64,000 nt of DNA from Paraphysoderma sedebokerense (GCA_025602915.1 JAHLJZ010000062.1:1-64000), one strand, 5' to 3'; numbered from the stretch's first letter, positions 51,525 to 64,000 are shown. Translations and numbers: made by a program. The notes: generated by a model from the sequence alone, not told the origin.

Positions 51525-53277
51525 ATGACTGCTAAGACACGCTTTATCCATTTGTCGCTCCGTCCAACTTTGCAACTGCGATCAAGTACACGTCCACTGG
51601 TGTCGATTCCGACCCAGGTGTGCTTCAGCACAAAACAGACGAACGATATCAACCTATATCCAACAGATAATCTTGATCCAGATATTCCGATTAACCCGCA
51701 TTATCCATCTGAAAAGGTAGTTAGCGGCCCCGAAACGCAGCCGACGTTGGCACCCAGTGTTCTAATTAATGAGAAAGGTGGAGGAAGAGGCAATCTAAAG
51801 GAAGTTACACCTCAAGCGCAATCGACTGACAACGATGTTATACATGAAGAGAGTCGAGGTGAGAAAATTCTTGAACTTGCCATTTTGGCGCGTCGGATTT
51901 GACATCTTCATACATTTGCATCAATTGACTGAATGACCAATTGCGTTTTCATCAGAAAATTCAAATTTCGACCTAACGCTCTCCTCTACGGGAGAGTACA
52001 TCCCCGAACTGGATGAATTGCCGTCGCCGACATCTGGTTCATTTCAGGCCGATTCTGCCAGTCCATCTGCCAATGCATCGTCCAAACAGCCTGAAGCGTC
52101 TGAACAACCTTCAACCTCCACATCAATCTTTCATCGTCTCAGCAATTTAGTAAGCAAAAGCATAGATCAGACGTTGCATTCTAAGCAATTTCATACCTCC
52201 GCATCTGTTCGGCGGTCTTCTGCGGATGATGACACTAAGTGTCGCGAGTCCTCTTACTCCGGATACGGTAATTCTAATTCTGGGTTTGATTACGAAAAAG
52301 GTCCCGTATCGAACACTGAGAAAGTTTTCTCGCATCGGGAGGAAAGAAAGCGAGAGAAATCCTCGAAGCCGTCCGACCCTACTTCTGCTGCATTTTCTGG
52401 TTACGGCAACTCAAATTCCGGAGTTCAGATTCAACCAAAACGCAAAACCCACACACAATCAATGGAGGCTTTCGCTACTGCTTCACAAGAATCGGAATCG
52501 TCAACGTCAGGTTCCACGTATGGACATCGAGGGCATGTCAAGTTCCACCAATTGACGGAGCTCACACGAAACTTTCTGCCAAAGGAATTAAAACGCGATC
52601 TCACAACTACATTTGTTAGTGATACTGGTACTTTAATCACTTCTATCTATAACACTTTTCATATAGCTAATGTATTGCGTTGTTCGTTGGACTTGAACAG
52701 CAAAACTCGAAGGGGATATTTCGATCGGACCGTTGTCTTCAATCTTCCATCATGCAGTGTTAAGAGCCGATATGAACAAAATCGAAATTGGCAAATCGAC
52801 AAATATTCAAGATGGAACAGTAATTCACGCGACGAAAGTTCATCCTGTACAGAGTATGATATCTTACCATTTTCTTTTCTATTCTAATCTATCGCGTTTT
52901 GTCAGACGTTTAACCGGGTTCCTACTGTGGTTACAGTCGGTGCCAACGTTTCCATATCCCACAACTGTACCGTTCACGGCTCAACCATTCAGTCCAACGT
53001 TTTCATCGGCCCTAATTCCGCACTCTTAGATGGCTCCGAAATCTCGTCTAACTCAATCGTCACAGCTGGCTCAATCGTTACCCCTGATTCAAAGTTTCCA
53101 GAGAACTCCTTAATTTCAGGGTCTCCAGCACAGGTAGTAAGAGAGTTGACGAAACAAGAGGTAGAACAGGTCGTGTTGAAGAGAGCAGAGGTTGGGGTTG
53201 ATGTCAGCAGGGATCATAAGATTTTACAGGAAAAGAAAAGACTGGAGCAAATGGGCGAGAGGGTTACATCGGAGTGA
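51525..53277 (+). CDS. Mitochondrial gamma-carbonic-anhydrase-like protein with long N-terminal extension
   Basis: About four exons. The C-terminal 190 residues form a left-handed beta helix: AKLEGDISIGPLSSIFHHAV, MNKIEIGKSTNIQDGTVIHA, VTVGANVSISHNCTVHGSTI and NSLISGSPAQVVREL. The three zinc-ligand histidines of gamma-carbonic anhydrases are kept (His in GTVIHA, and the two in SISHNCTVHG, five residues apart). In mitochondria such proteins belong to the complex I matrix arm of plants and many protists and fungi. The donor at 52632 and acceptor at 52695 join SDTG to AKLEGD. The N-terminus MTAKTRFIHLSLRPTLQLRS is a presequence. About 300 extra residues lie between it and the domain; they are Ser-rich, hold a second presequence-like stretch (KQFHTSASVRRSSAD) and two copies of SGYGNSNSG. 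Confidence 0.8.
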
Positions 53278-53672
53278 ATGTATGCTTCTGCTTTATTCAG
53301 CCGATGTGCCAGTCAGACTCGGTTCGAAATATCCATTCTCTATAATGTGCATGTGTCAGGTCAAAAATGATATTTTGGTCATGTACTGTACTTAATTTGA
53401 GTGATTTGAAGTATCAAGTCCGCCTTAAAAGATAATTTGTAAAATATTCCAATAAGGAGACCAGTAATGTAGCAACAAAGTCGTATGCATTTATAGGATG
53501 ATTTATCTGAAGTATTGATGCTACAAGCACATAATTCTACATTATTCAATTCTTGGATGTATGTTCAATCAATAATTTACAACATATTTGGGGGAATCAT
53601 GCTAGCGTAAACAGGTACAGAATGACGTTAGAACGCTATTTACAACGGCTACAACAGCTCAAATTGAAAGGA
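53278..53672. other. Convergent 3' region
   Basis: Between the gamma-carbonic-anhydrase-like gene and POLE2; AT-rich, nothing else seen. Confidence 0.5.
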
Positions 53673-56281
53673 TTAACGAGATTTCGCAACAAACCTGACT
53701 TCACTCATCTTAGCAGCCGGATAATAGACCAAAAATTGAAATCCTGCAAGAGAAAACGCTCCAGGATTGATGATATGAGAGCCTTCATAATCGAGTGAGT
53801 ATTTGGAGTATTTATCTGCCAGCACAACCTACAATTTTTATCGTTAATTCGGGTACACCATTAATTCGTTGGTGACATTTAAAGTCAACATACCACATCG
53901 GGGATGGGATACAATCTCATGGTATGCTCATATTCCCAGTACGTCGGTCGAACGTGAATCGGCAAAGGGCATAAATGACCTTGATCTACGACCGTTCTGG
54001 CAGCCTAGAGTTGTCGCCAATTAGCAGTAAGTATTAAGTTTTAACATCCAAAAGAACGTAAAGGAGAACGCACATGATGGAAAACTTCTTGCTCCTCACT
54101 TGGTGTTTTTATACAATTTCGGTAGAGTTTGTTCACGATGTCTTCCCGAAACACAACGATTTCTTGAGTGCAATATTTGATTCTGAGTTTCATTGGTTAC
54201 AACAAAAATCGGAGGAGGACAGCCATTTCAATCATGAGGAGTGAAAAGTCAACTCACCGACAGGGATTACTAGCAAACACAGCACCTCTCACTTTAGCTT
54301 TAACTTTACTAACAAAGAAATCTGGAATCGGCGGCCGAGGTAGGACCTTCGCACCCCAGGGGTCATTGGGACCGGGAATGAAAATGAATTGAGAATCTTC
54401 GAGAAGTTTAGGGTAGGTAGCCAGTAAATCTGCCAAGTTATTCCAGGCATCTATCGGGAAGGTAGAACCAACGATTGCGCACCAATGGTTTAGATTCACA
54501 TTCCAATAATCAACGGTGGATAAAATGTAAATTACCTTTATATTTGACCATGTCTTTTCCGTTTAATAAATACTGCTTGCTCACAAAATTTCCAATCAAT
54601 ACAAAGGCAAGAGGTGACGGTAAGTCTTCAGAATCGTAGCCATCGAATAGCACTTTGAGTGCAGTCATTGTCTACCGAAATATTAAAAATGTGTGAATTC
54701 ATCAGCCACTTCGGGGCCAAAGAGGGAGAGGATGATGACAAACCTTTGGTTGATCCAAAAAGACGTCGGACAAAACTACAATTGATGCGTTCTCATATTT
54801 CTGCTCAATGTATTTCAGGCGGTTCTAATATAAAAGCAACGATGTTAATTGATAAGAACCTCGAAGACAGTTTTACCTGACTCGTCGTTCGACTTACCAA
54901 ATCAGCAGTATCTATGGGGCCACCTAAGAAGTCTATGTGACCGAAGGCGACTCTAAAACCATAGGGAAAATAATTACAGTCTACATCAGTCCTCCATTGA
55001 ATCATGCAATCACGAACGAAGCAAACGTCTTAGAGGGAAAGTCAAATACATACTCGGATTCTTGACGCTTTTCTGGAGGCGGCATTCCCATGTTGAATAC
55101 TTTAAATATTTTTCTATCGGTGTACACTCCTTCCGCAATAACCAAACATGATTCAGTAAACATTCCGGCAGTACAAACCTATCACCACAGAGTCAGTAAT
55201 GTTCACATCAGTTGTCTAAATTATTCAAAAGCCACGAGGGAACGAACAAGGCAGGGAGAACGAGCTGTGCAATGAATAAATGCTGAAGGAGAACTTACAG
55301 CTTCCGATAAGTCGACCTCAACATGATTTGTTTTATCTTCCAGAAAATACTTTCCTTCCTCAAGCTGTGTAAGCATACCGTACAATATAAATTTTTGGTT
55401 TTTACAGCCTCGGAGTGATGAGACTGTTGTGAGCTATCCAAGCAAAATATTGGCGAAATCGACCGAACCCAGATTTGTTAACGGATTTATATCCGACCCC
55501 TGGAAATATTGCAGAGAAACACATACTGTTAAGTAACGGTCGCTTGTGTCCATTCCTAGTGAAGACGGGCGAAAATGCTCGTTTCGAAGAATTCTTTGTT
55601 TAATGATGTCGTATCGATCTCTCAGAGCGGTTGCTTTTGATGCCGCAGCACCCAAAAGTGCCGGATCATGCCGCAGCCTAGAGATTCACAATGAAGAGTC
55701 CATTAATAACAGCAGAGCTCATTGTTTGGTGCAGTCTTTCTATCTACGTATTTGAATAACCGACCTTGTGAATGTCTTTTGATCGACTTCGTACTTCCAT
55801 CGAGGCATATCAAAAGCGTCAATAACATGTAAATGACCAGATAACCTGAAATCTTCAGGATCCTCGTCTGCATCTAGTGTGTCTACGTCCTGATCTGCAT
55901 CCATTTCGTTTCTGACTTCCGTGTCTCTGTACTGTGCCGCATTTCCATTCGAATTGCGAAGAAACAGATCGATCACAGTTTCAAGGATAGCTTTTGTAAC
56001 GACTGGCTGTTCGACTGTTCATACGAAAGAAACGGTACGTTAGTCTTCATATTACTCAATAACTATAGAGAGGTTTTTCTGTAAATAAACGAGAAAGATG
56101 GTTTAAATGTACCTTCTTGTTTCAGATATGCTTTCGCGATGAGATCCAGAGTTGAGGTCAACTCATTTCGTTCAATATTGTACTCTCTTATAATGCCTAC
56201 TAGGTAATTCAAGGCATCTACTTGAAGAGATAAACCGTAAACTTTGTTGAAGACTTTGCGTATTTCTTGTCTGACCGACAT
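53673..56281 (-). CDS. DPB2: DNA polymerase epsilon subunit B
   Basis: A multi-exon gene from the ATG at 56281 to the stop at 53673. The N-terminal helical domain reads [38 protein letters not shown]. The body has [65 protein letters not shown] and [12 protein letters not shown], the last from the inactive phosphoesterase-like domain. [20 protein letters not shown] is the family signature. The C-terminus has [20 protein letters not shown] and [15 protein letters not shown], both standard for Dpb2/POLE2. This subunit ties the leading-strand polymerase to the CMG helicase. The plus-strand frame at 53553-53798 is only the shadow of its last exon. Confidence 0.93.
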
Positions 56282-56938
56282 TTGAAGTTTTTGGTATTGT
56301 TTTTGTTTTTATCGTTTGTGGCTGCCAGAGACTGTGAATGGGCGGTTTTAAGCAATGTAGGATAGCAAATTGCAGAAAACTATACACAATGTCGACGCTG
56401 AGACCGAGAGAACGCAGTGCTGATGAGAATTGCAATCGATATCACTGTGAGAATATCCACAGACGACGAATTCCCTTTTTGTCGTTCCCTCTCTCCAGCG
56501 ACCAGCACGCGCCAGGATTGCATTGTCGGGATCATGAAGTTATTTTGACAATTCTTTGACAGAAAATTAGAATTATTGCTAGTAATTACAGTAGAAATTA
56601 AGTAAGCCATAGTACACATTATAATGAAGGAGACCATTTAAAATCAGCTGCAGGTCAGTTGAAACGGGGCCAGATTGTGCTATAACGGCCTCGATCATTG
56701 AATGGATTCTGTTATTACACTATATGATTGTCAATTTCCCACTTTTCAACTCCATTTTGATTAATTTAATTATAGCTTCAATAAAGCTTATAATTTTAAA
56801 AATAATTAAGTTCGCTGTTTCATTTTCAAAGACACTACGCTAGACAAACTCGACGTGCGGGCCGCCCATTCTTTTCAATGCCATGGACTAGAATTATTAT
56901 TTTCGATTTAAAATTAAAACTTTAAGAATCTCTATAAT
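56282..56938. other. Divergent promoter between DPB2 and the SMAP-domain gene
   Basis: Short open frames on both strands at 56338-56637 have no domain, signal peptide or codon pattern that supports them. No CACGTG is present. Confidence 0.5.
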
Positions 56939-58136
56939 ATGTCGTCGAAGGATAATTCACCTAAGTCCAAAAAGAGAAAGTCTACTTCTGATACCACACA
57001 GTCTTCAGTCGATATTGCTCCAGAACCCATCAAAAAATCAAAGTCCGATCATGAAAAGCAATCCAACAGAAAACGAAAATCAAAAGATCAGAAAGAATCG
57101 AAGAAAATAAAGAAATTGAAAACTGAGAATTTAGATTCAATAAATGCTAATGGTACTTTTTGTTCTTCTTTTAACTTATATCTCAGTTTTCGACCTAATT
57201 CTGACATTTCCTTGGCTCAATACTCACCTTGAAGGATTGCAACCGAATGATTCAACTTCTGTGAAGAAATCGAAAAAAGAGAAAAAGGAGAAAAAAGCGA
57301 AGAAGAACAAAGAATCAAAGAAATCAGAGAAAAAAGACAAAATTCAGGTTGTAGAAGTAGTCAAGGAAAAAAAAATTGAAATAAAGACCCAAGAACATGG
57401 GACAACGAAGAAAGAAAAGAAAAAGGTGAAGACAGTGGAAACTAAAGATCTGGAGACTGGTGCTAAGAAAAAGGAGAAAAAGAAAGAAAAGAAAGTCGAA
57501 ATCAAGAATTCTGAGCAGAGTATCATTAAAGAAGAAAAGAAGAAGGAAAAAAAATCAAAGAAACTAGAGAACGGGCAAGACGCAAAAAGTAAAAATACCG
57601 CCCAAAATGCCGAAAATTTGGACTCTAAAGAAACTAAAGAAGAAAATTTATCTAAAAAGGAAAAGAAATTAAAAAAAGAGAAGAAAGAAAAGAAAGAAAA
57701 GAAAAAAAAGAAGGAAAAGAAATCTACCCAAACCGAATCAAAAGCAAACTCAACATCTACAAGCCCTGCAACGAATGCACATTCAAACCCCTCCTCCTCG
57801 AAATCTCTTCCAACTCCAACCACAACAAATGAGCCACCAGCTTGGAACAACTGGACCTCTGCCTCCTTTGAATCAACAGGCCGAAAAGAGAAATTCCTTA
57901 GGTTATTAGGCGCCAAGAAACCTTCTTCCAGCTCACCTTCCTCGTTGTCTTCCACTGCATCGTCATCGTTGGTTCCTGCAACCAGTGACAATGCGATTGT
58001 CAACGTCCAAAATAAAACGGCTATTAATTCTAACTATGCGCAAAAAATAAATTCTGATTTGGAAAAACAGTTTAAAGCGGGATTAGAGTTCAAGAAGCGA
58101 AAGGTAACAGGGAAAACAGTCGGTTTAGGATTTTAA
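56939..58136 (+). CDS. Lysine-rich nucleolar protein with SMAP/KNOP1-type C-terminus
   Basis: Two exons; the intron lies after NLDSINANG and ends before EGLQPNDST. The N-terminal three quarters consist of Lys/Glu/Ser runs (KKSKKEKKEKKAKKNKESKK), with many classic nuclear and nucleolar localisation stretches. After a Ser/Thr/Pro/Asn-rich linker the C-terminus holds WNNWTSASFESTGRKEKF, LRLLGAKK, then NSDLEKQFKAGLEFK and VTGKTVGLGF. That is the small-acidic-protein (SMAP) domain found at the end of KNOP1-like nucleolar proteins: W-x-F, KFLRLxG, LExQFxxG and GLGF. A role in ribosome biogenesis is likely but not proven. Length and layout fit the family. Confidence 0.8.
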
Positions 58137-58414
58137 AATCTGAAAGATATAAAACTGAGAACGTCTATCAATAGATATAATGTAATGATTTATCATGAAT
58201 ATTAAAAGGAATAATTTATATTTCAGACTGGATTATGTACCAAGGTTGGCAAGTTCTATCTACAGTTTGGATTTCAAGATGTAAAGCCGGTCAAACTTTT
58301 TCGACTGTTATCTCCCTCCTGTCTCATTCAAATTTTATCTCACGCTATGCCAATTCTACTCCTTTATCAATAATTCCAACTTACAATCAACATTCACCTT
58401 TCTTTCTTACCATT

Positions 58415-60332
58415 TTAAAACCTCACCTGATAATTTCCTGCTTTAGTCAAATACCGAACCCATTTTACACTCTGATAATTACTTTTTTCGAAGACTTTTA
58501 AGAATCTAACGAATAATCCAGAACTAGTAAACATGTGGACCTGGAAATCCATAGATATCGGAGGTCGCGACCATGCTTTCTTCACAATGGTGGCGCTGAG
58601 TTCTGCTTCTGCTGAGAGAGTGAATTCAGTTTGACCTTGCATACGGGGAATCCTACGTCAAGGCAATGAAATGTGTTAAGAAAGGACCAAGAGCTTCGTT
58701 GCCCAGTGAAAAAAGCATAGGATACGTACTTCCAGACGATGGCGTTTTCAGCCGGTACATATTTTGCTTTCCCAGCACCGCCGCCGAAATTTCCTAATCC
58801 CCGAACAACGGCAGTATTAGGAGGCGTAGGAATCTTTACGACAACATTATTTGCATTGAATTTCGACATGAATTGACTTTTCAGATGTATCTTGTACTCG
58901 ATTCTGGTGGAACTGATGAAATTGACAACTGGGTGAATCTTGAATGGCAATTGAATATTTTCGGTTGATCTGTATCGCATTAATTCAAATTCACCATCGG
59001 GTGGGATAAACGATATAGTTCGTTCTGCATCGAATTTTCCGAGTTTGACACATTGGTGAAACTGGTAATCGTCGATTTCAACTACTCGGCGAGTATCACT
59101 GAAAAGATTATTTAATGGCGTTAGCCGGCTGAAAGATAATGTGGAAATATAATAGATTAACAAACCCTGATTCAGGACCATTTCTGTCTTTATCCAACAA
59201 CAATTTATCATTTAAACCGAATTTGCATTCGGGGGTCCCACTGAGGTACGCTTTCATAACAATTTTTCCTGTTACATCCGAACTGAGGACCGTTCCTATA
59301 CCATATGTAGATAATGATTAGATGACTGTTTACTGGCAGAAGCACAAGGAGAACCGAAAATAGTGGAATCTGGAGAGAAGCAGTATGCAATATCAAGGTA
59401 TCGATAGCTCCGCAGACAGATGACGCACCTTTGTTACTCATCAATAAGTTCACGCTCTCGATAACATCAATGAATAGTTCGTTTTTACGGTATTTGATAT
59501 CTGGACGACGCCAAGATGTGGCTCCCGTAGCTTGAATCGTGATTTTGGAAACGTTCTCTTGCTATATGTTGTGAAACCGATCACAGAGGTTGTAAAAATG
59601 ATGATCGATGACAAAGACGGTAACATAGAAAGAGAACGGTTCGGCATGTCAAAAAATGGTTAGGCAAATCAGTTCAGCTGAAAAAAGCAACATACGCTGG
59701 CACGTTCTGATTTGATTCCTTCTGTTGTGATGTATAATTTAAGAGTGTCTATGTCGCTATTTTGGGGATAACCGAAATCAAGGACCTCTGTAGTTTTTGG
59801 TGGAAATGCAGATAAGGGAAGGGTAACGTTTTAGGATGATTGAAAGGAACGAAAAGTGTGGACAAACTGACAGAACGTACCATCCAGTAATTCGTAAATC
59901 AAGACAAAGTTATTCTTCACGCTTTCTTCGTCGAACCTTCCGAAATAACCTTTACCGAGGTTAATAATTTTATAACAAAACTCAAATATCAAGGCGACGT
60001 TGACGTTGCTTTCTCTGACTGCACAGACTACATATAAGTTCTCATGCTTTACGTGAAAGAAAGTAACATTGCTGGCGGCGTTGATGGGAGATCGAATGCT
60101 GGGAGAGGAAATGACTTGGATACGGAATAATTCTGCAAGGGAACGTCTGAAAAGTAAGATATGAATGAATAGTCGGTTAGCATCTTGAACCTTCAATGTG
60201 TAGAATGCGGATTGGAGAAAGGGAGTGAACAGAAGGAGGAAATGGCAGAGATGATTACTTGACATCGCTCCTATATGTGCGAGAGATGAGGACTTCGCCT
60301 TTATAGTTGAAGATGAAGAATGCCGAAATCAT
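58415..60332 (-). CDS. APM4: AP-2 clathrin adaptor mu subunit
   Basis: A multi-exon gene. The short first exon begins [20 protein letters not shown] at 60332. The longin domain continues with [37 protein letters not shown], and [28 protein letters not shown]. The linker has [20 protein letters not shown], which places it in AP-2 mu. The mu-homology domain has [67 protein letters not shown] and [16 protein letters not shown] before the stop. The subunit binds YxxPhi cargo and PtdIns(4,5)P2 in endocytosis. A Gly-rich loop ([14 protein letters not shown]) replaces the usual short loop before KAKY. Confidence 0.93.
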
Positions 60333-61052
60333 TCCTAATTGTAGATGAAGGAGGAAAGGGGGAGAGAATGGGATGAACGCGATGAGAGTCGGAAAGAGGG
60401 CAAATTGGACAATGGCGATATAAGAGGAAGGAGAACGACAGAATAGTATGGACTATCTCCGAAAGAATTCCCTTTTACGATATTGTATGTGATATAAATT
60501 GTGGATATAAGGATGTATAATTCAATCACGAATGAAGTGGGGGAAGATTTTGTGCTCGGACCACCAGCGAGATTCAATTCGCAGAGAGGAAATTTCGATG
60601 CTGTGGAATTTCTACAATTATATTTTGATTTGCCATTATTAAACAGATACGATTTTATACCGAATAATACTGCCTAATGATATAAATATATATTGCACCG
60701 AAAAATCGGTTATCATGAGTGGAACCAATAGTCCACCTTGGATCAGACGCAATTATTGAAGATAGACAGATCCAACAATATTTAAATCTCAGCATTTACA
60801 ATATAGACTCTAAAGACACTGTACATATCGGACACGACAATTTATTTTGTAAAAATTGCATATTTACGCTAGATACGATGTATGATGCGATATTCGGGTT
60901 GGCCGGAAACTTAAAATGAAGGAACTCGTCTTAAGGAAATTTCGTTTAACTAAAACCATTTCATCTCGCTCATCCAAAGAATAGAAAAAGCGACGATTCG
61001 TTTCATTTGAAACTTAATCGACAGACCTCTTTATGGTCTCCTCGCAACTCCA
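60333..61052. other. Divergent promoter between APM4 and PIEZO
   Basis: No supported gene. The small frames at 60335-60577 and 60719-60919 lack any supporting feature; the second does not begin with ATG in its long form. Confidence 0.5.
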
Positions 61053-64000
61053 ATGTCGTCCTCCCAAATCCGTCGAAACCCCTCCCTCTCTTTGCATCCT
61101 CCACCGCCAGACATTATCCGTGGGTCGCGAGCTTCTATTAATGTGGCCCAGACAAAGAATAATCGTACAATAGATAGATTGAAACCCCTATCAACTTTCC
61201 TGTTTCTTATTTGTTTGGTTGTTGGTGCGTTGAAATTTAGGCCAATTCAAAGAGTCGTCGGAGTTTACAACTGTCGCGGCAGAGATGGTGAAAGCCAGGT
61301 GCCGTATCGTTAACCAGCAATTAACTTTCAATTTCATTTAAATACATTTTGTCTACAAAAAGGATCATGGTTCAAATTCTCTATTATTTCGTTAATTTAT
61401 TTTATCGTGTTTTTAATGTACATCTCTGGCTTCAAATCTGATCACGGTAAAATTCACTTCCGTTGTCGTCACTTGGTTCATTCGTATTTCAGCTGTGCGA
61501 TTTCCGATCTGGGGTAACTATGCTAACAATCGGTTTGAGTAGTCTGGATACGAAAGATATTAGTCGGATTTGTGATAGCATTGTCGGTTGTGGTGTGTAT
61601 ACTGCACATTCTAGTACAAGTGGCGTATAGCACCAAGACTCCACTTCCAGATGATATTTTGGAGTTGTTCGGATTCCGAAGGTTCGTTAAATGCGAAGCC
61701 ATAATGCTATTTTAACTTTCAGCTCGTTTTTAACGGTGAATTAACTGTGAACCTCGAAATTCTACACAAATTAGGATCGCTGATGTTCGGACAGGTCTAC
61801 GAACGATTTTGCCGGACGTAGTTATACTAGTTTCATCACTTGTTCAATTCTTCATTTCAAGATCCAGATCGCTATCTCAAAACACATATCAATTAGCCGT
61901 GTCTCAAAATGAAGGAGACAGGTTAAGCCAGCGACCCCGTCGACGAACGCGAAAAGAATTACGAAGAGCATACTCTTTGTTGTCTTTAACTTATACCCTA
62001 GAAACTATTTGCCTCATAATATCCGCAATTTCTGTCACAAATCTTTTGTCCCTCTTTTATTCGTTTATTGTTATATGGAGAATCTTTAAATTCTCGTTTG
62101 AGCCCAGTCCAACGGCGTCGTCTACCCCTTCCTCCGCCAGCTCTGTGAATGGAAATCGTGTATTTGCTGTCTTTGGAAACTGGTTGTGGCAACTACAACA
62201 GGTGTATGGGATTCTGCATTTACTTTTGATCTATTGCTATCAGTTTCCTCTTGTTCGTGATAAGTTTCTTGTCGACTCGATCGTAAAAAAGTTGGGATTG
62301 TTCTCGTACTTTGATCTGAACATTACCTCTCCATGGGAAGCCTATCTGTATGCGGCGGGTATTATTGGATTTATATCTATGGTATGCCTTGTATTCCCGC
62401 TCCAAATACTTCTTGACGCTACTCATTGAAACTGATCCCTTGATTTTCAGATTATTTTGATTGACGCGATCGAGTACCATTACAAACTACCCTCTCCACG
62501 ATTAGACTATGTATTTCAATTCTTTCTTCGACAGCGCAGCCGGAACCGGTCAACTCAGCAGGCCGCACAAACTTTTCAATCACAACAACAACAAAGCAAT
62601 TCTGCCCGAGTTATCGTCGATTTTTTCGTGCAGAATGTAGTGTTCATTGCTTCCTTCGCTATTTTGGGATTTGCAGTTACCATTCCCAGTTTTCTCACTC
62701 TTCCACTGCTGTGTTGGAGCTGTGTTGTCTTATTGACAGACAGCAAGGCGACTGTTAATAAAACTTTTATCTTGGCGCTGCTTTTATCGCTTGGAATTTT
62801 GGCTGAAGCTGTAGTTTTCAATCTACATGGATTTGATTTCTCGGTACGTACGCCTATTACTTTTTGTGTTCTTCTCTAAATCTTCTAGAAGTCGGCTTTA
62901 ACTTGTCCGTCATGTGGTTTCTACGAAAGGAACGGGAAGATTTATCGTTAACCCGTCAAAACGCGGTTTATTTTTATGTTCAAACCTCGTTATTACTGAT
63001 TTCCTCAGTCGTATACAACATATACATATCGAGTCGAAGATTTCGAAACGGACGCCAAAGAACGGCTTCAACTGGTTCTGACTTCCAGGATCTAGCGGTA
63101 ATTCCCTTTTTACTTCATTCGCTCTGGAGTTCTACGCTGACATCGGCAGCTTCTCTTGACGCATCCATATACGATAGGTTACAACCGGACCACCTTCACT
63201 TTTTTCTCAGCTCAAGTCATCATCAATTATGTTCTGGAACGCTTTCAAACATGTCGTATGGAAATACTCGTATCTGTTTAGTCTTGGGATAGTGTTGGTT
63301 TGCGGTTTGCAGAAAGTGAATGTGGTCAATGGAATATTAAGTGGGTTTCACTTCGTTTCCATTACTTTGGCCTCCGAAGTCTTGTCTAACTCCGATAATA
63401 TCTCAGTGCTTATATTTTTGATTTATATTCTCTTCCCGTCTGTCGCAACTCAACGCTGGCGTCTTCTTCTGATTTATACCTCACTCGTGATTATTCTTCA
63501 ATTCATATTCCAATTCGAGGTCATGAGCCCATACCAACCGCCCCCTTTCTGGGGTTTCGAGAGATACGATATCCTCCCGATCGGAATTATTTATCATCTC
63601 GTGATATTATTTTTTGGAGTCATTCAGAATAACGCGCTGAAACAAAATCGATGGATAATCATAAACAGTCAAACTGCCTTAGCTCCGTTGGTCGAGATCG
63701 CAACGGGATTAGGAGTCGTGAATGCTGCCGAAACTGGAGGGGAATCCAGTACAATGGCGGGGATGCGAGTCGGGAATCAACCGTTCCTACCGGTCGAAAG
63801 TTCGAATGTTTTTGTTCGTGTTTACAAGAAGGGTTTTTTAATCGTTCGTTCTTTTGGTATGTTACAGCTGTTTTTGCGTCAATAGAGTACATATCTCAAT
63901 TTCTGACTTTTGACTTGGGTATATTCAATTGTTTGAACTTTAGTATACGGATACTCCCTCATTATTCCGCATTTAGCGCTACTTCTAAACATCATTCTAT
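61053..64000 (+). CDS. PIEZO mechanosensitive ion channel, N-terminal part (runs off the window)
   Basis: At least nine exons encode a very hydrophobic protein that is still open at the right edge. The ATG at 61053 opens a short cytosolic head and a first helix (LKPLSTFLFLICLVVGALKF). Later helices come in groups of four, as in PIEZO blades: SLLSLTYTLETICLIISAI, WQLQQVYGILHLLLIYCYQF, EAYLYAAGIIGFISM, FIASFAILGFAVTIPSFLTL and ILALLLSLGILAEAVVFNL. PIEZO-typical stretches are FWNAFKHVVWKYSYLFSLGI, VLVCGLQKVNVVNG and FWGFERYDILPIGIIYHLVI. The donor at about 63852 joins best to the acceptor at about 63944, giving another helix (YGYSLIIPHLALLLNIIL). PIEZO is a mechanically gated cation channel. Only the first third or so is visible, and the first three exon joins are less certain. 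Confidence 0.82.

Noticed and set aside
56338-56637. Overlapping open frames on both strands between DPB2 and the SMAP gene
   Set aside because: No signal peptide, domain, splice partner or codon pattern on either strand.
57344-58003. Minus-strand frame of 219 Phe/Ser-rich residues
   Set aside because: It is the reverse complement of Lys/Glu codon runs in the nucleolar protein gene.

Overview
The window is nuclear DNA of an early-diverging fungus. Nearly every gene is split by short GT-AG introns, mostly about 50-100 nt and often phase 1 (a glycine codon split as G|gt...ag|GN). The gene set is fungal: GCN2, an Sse1/Hsp110 chaperone, VPS41, an Ssh4/Ear1-like SPRY membrane protein, an FG nucleoporin, a cAMP-receptor-like 7TM receptor, an expansin/loosenin-like protein and many Kex2-type Lys-Arg processing sites. 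A PIEZO channel, lost in many crown fungi, and the lack of any recognisable transposon fit a compact genome of the Mucoromycota/Glomeromycotina or Zoopagomycota grade. I cannot name the species from sequence alone.

Layout. 1-4.4 kb: a tandem array of three tiny secreted prepropeptide genes on the minus strand, with TATA boxes and repeated flanking blocks; a fourth unit probably lies off the left edge. 5.0-14.0 kb: a region rich in secreted and membrane proteins. It holds a GPI-anchored-like HEFAH zincin, an orphan 357-residue protein, a secreted DUF4157-like HEIVH protein and a SPRY-domain membrane protein. The tRNA methyltransferase TRM7 lies among them. 14.7-33 kb: ordinary housekeeping genes, namely a mitochondrial TPR protein, GCN2, Hsp110, VPS41 (minus) and BCD1 (plus). 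32.9-39.8 kb: an orphan small secreted protein, EXO1, a protein of a fungal Cys-rich family and an expansin-like secreted protein. 40-64 kb: PUS7 with an RGG tail (minus), a 7TM receptor, RNase H2 subunit C, an FG nucleoporin (minus), a mitochondrial gamma-carbonic-anhydrase-like protein with a long N-terminal extension, DNA polymerase epsilon subunit 2 (minus), a lysine-rich nucleolar SMAP-domain protein, AP-2 mu (minus) and the first part of PIEZO, which runs off the right edge.

How genes relate. The secreted products share one processing logic: signal peptide, pro-region, Lys-Arg site, mature part. Several of their genes carry a TATA-like box about 70-110 bp before the start codon. Four housekeeping promoters instead carry the palindrome CACGTG, three of them 72-82 bp before an ATG. 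EXO1, RNASEH2C and POLE2 are all replication/repair genes, but they are scattered and I see no cluster logic. The most novel material is the tandem prepropeptide family at 0.7-3.9 kb, followed by the DUF4157-like secreted protein and the duplicated SGYGNSNSG motif in the mitochondrial protein at 51.5-53.3 kb.
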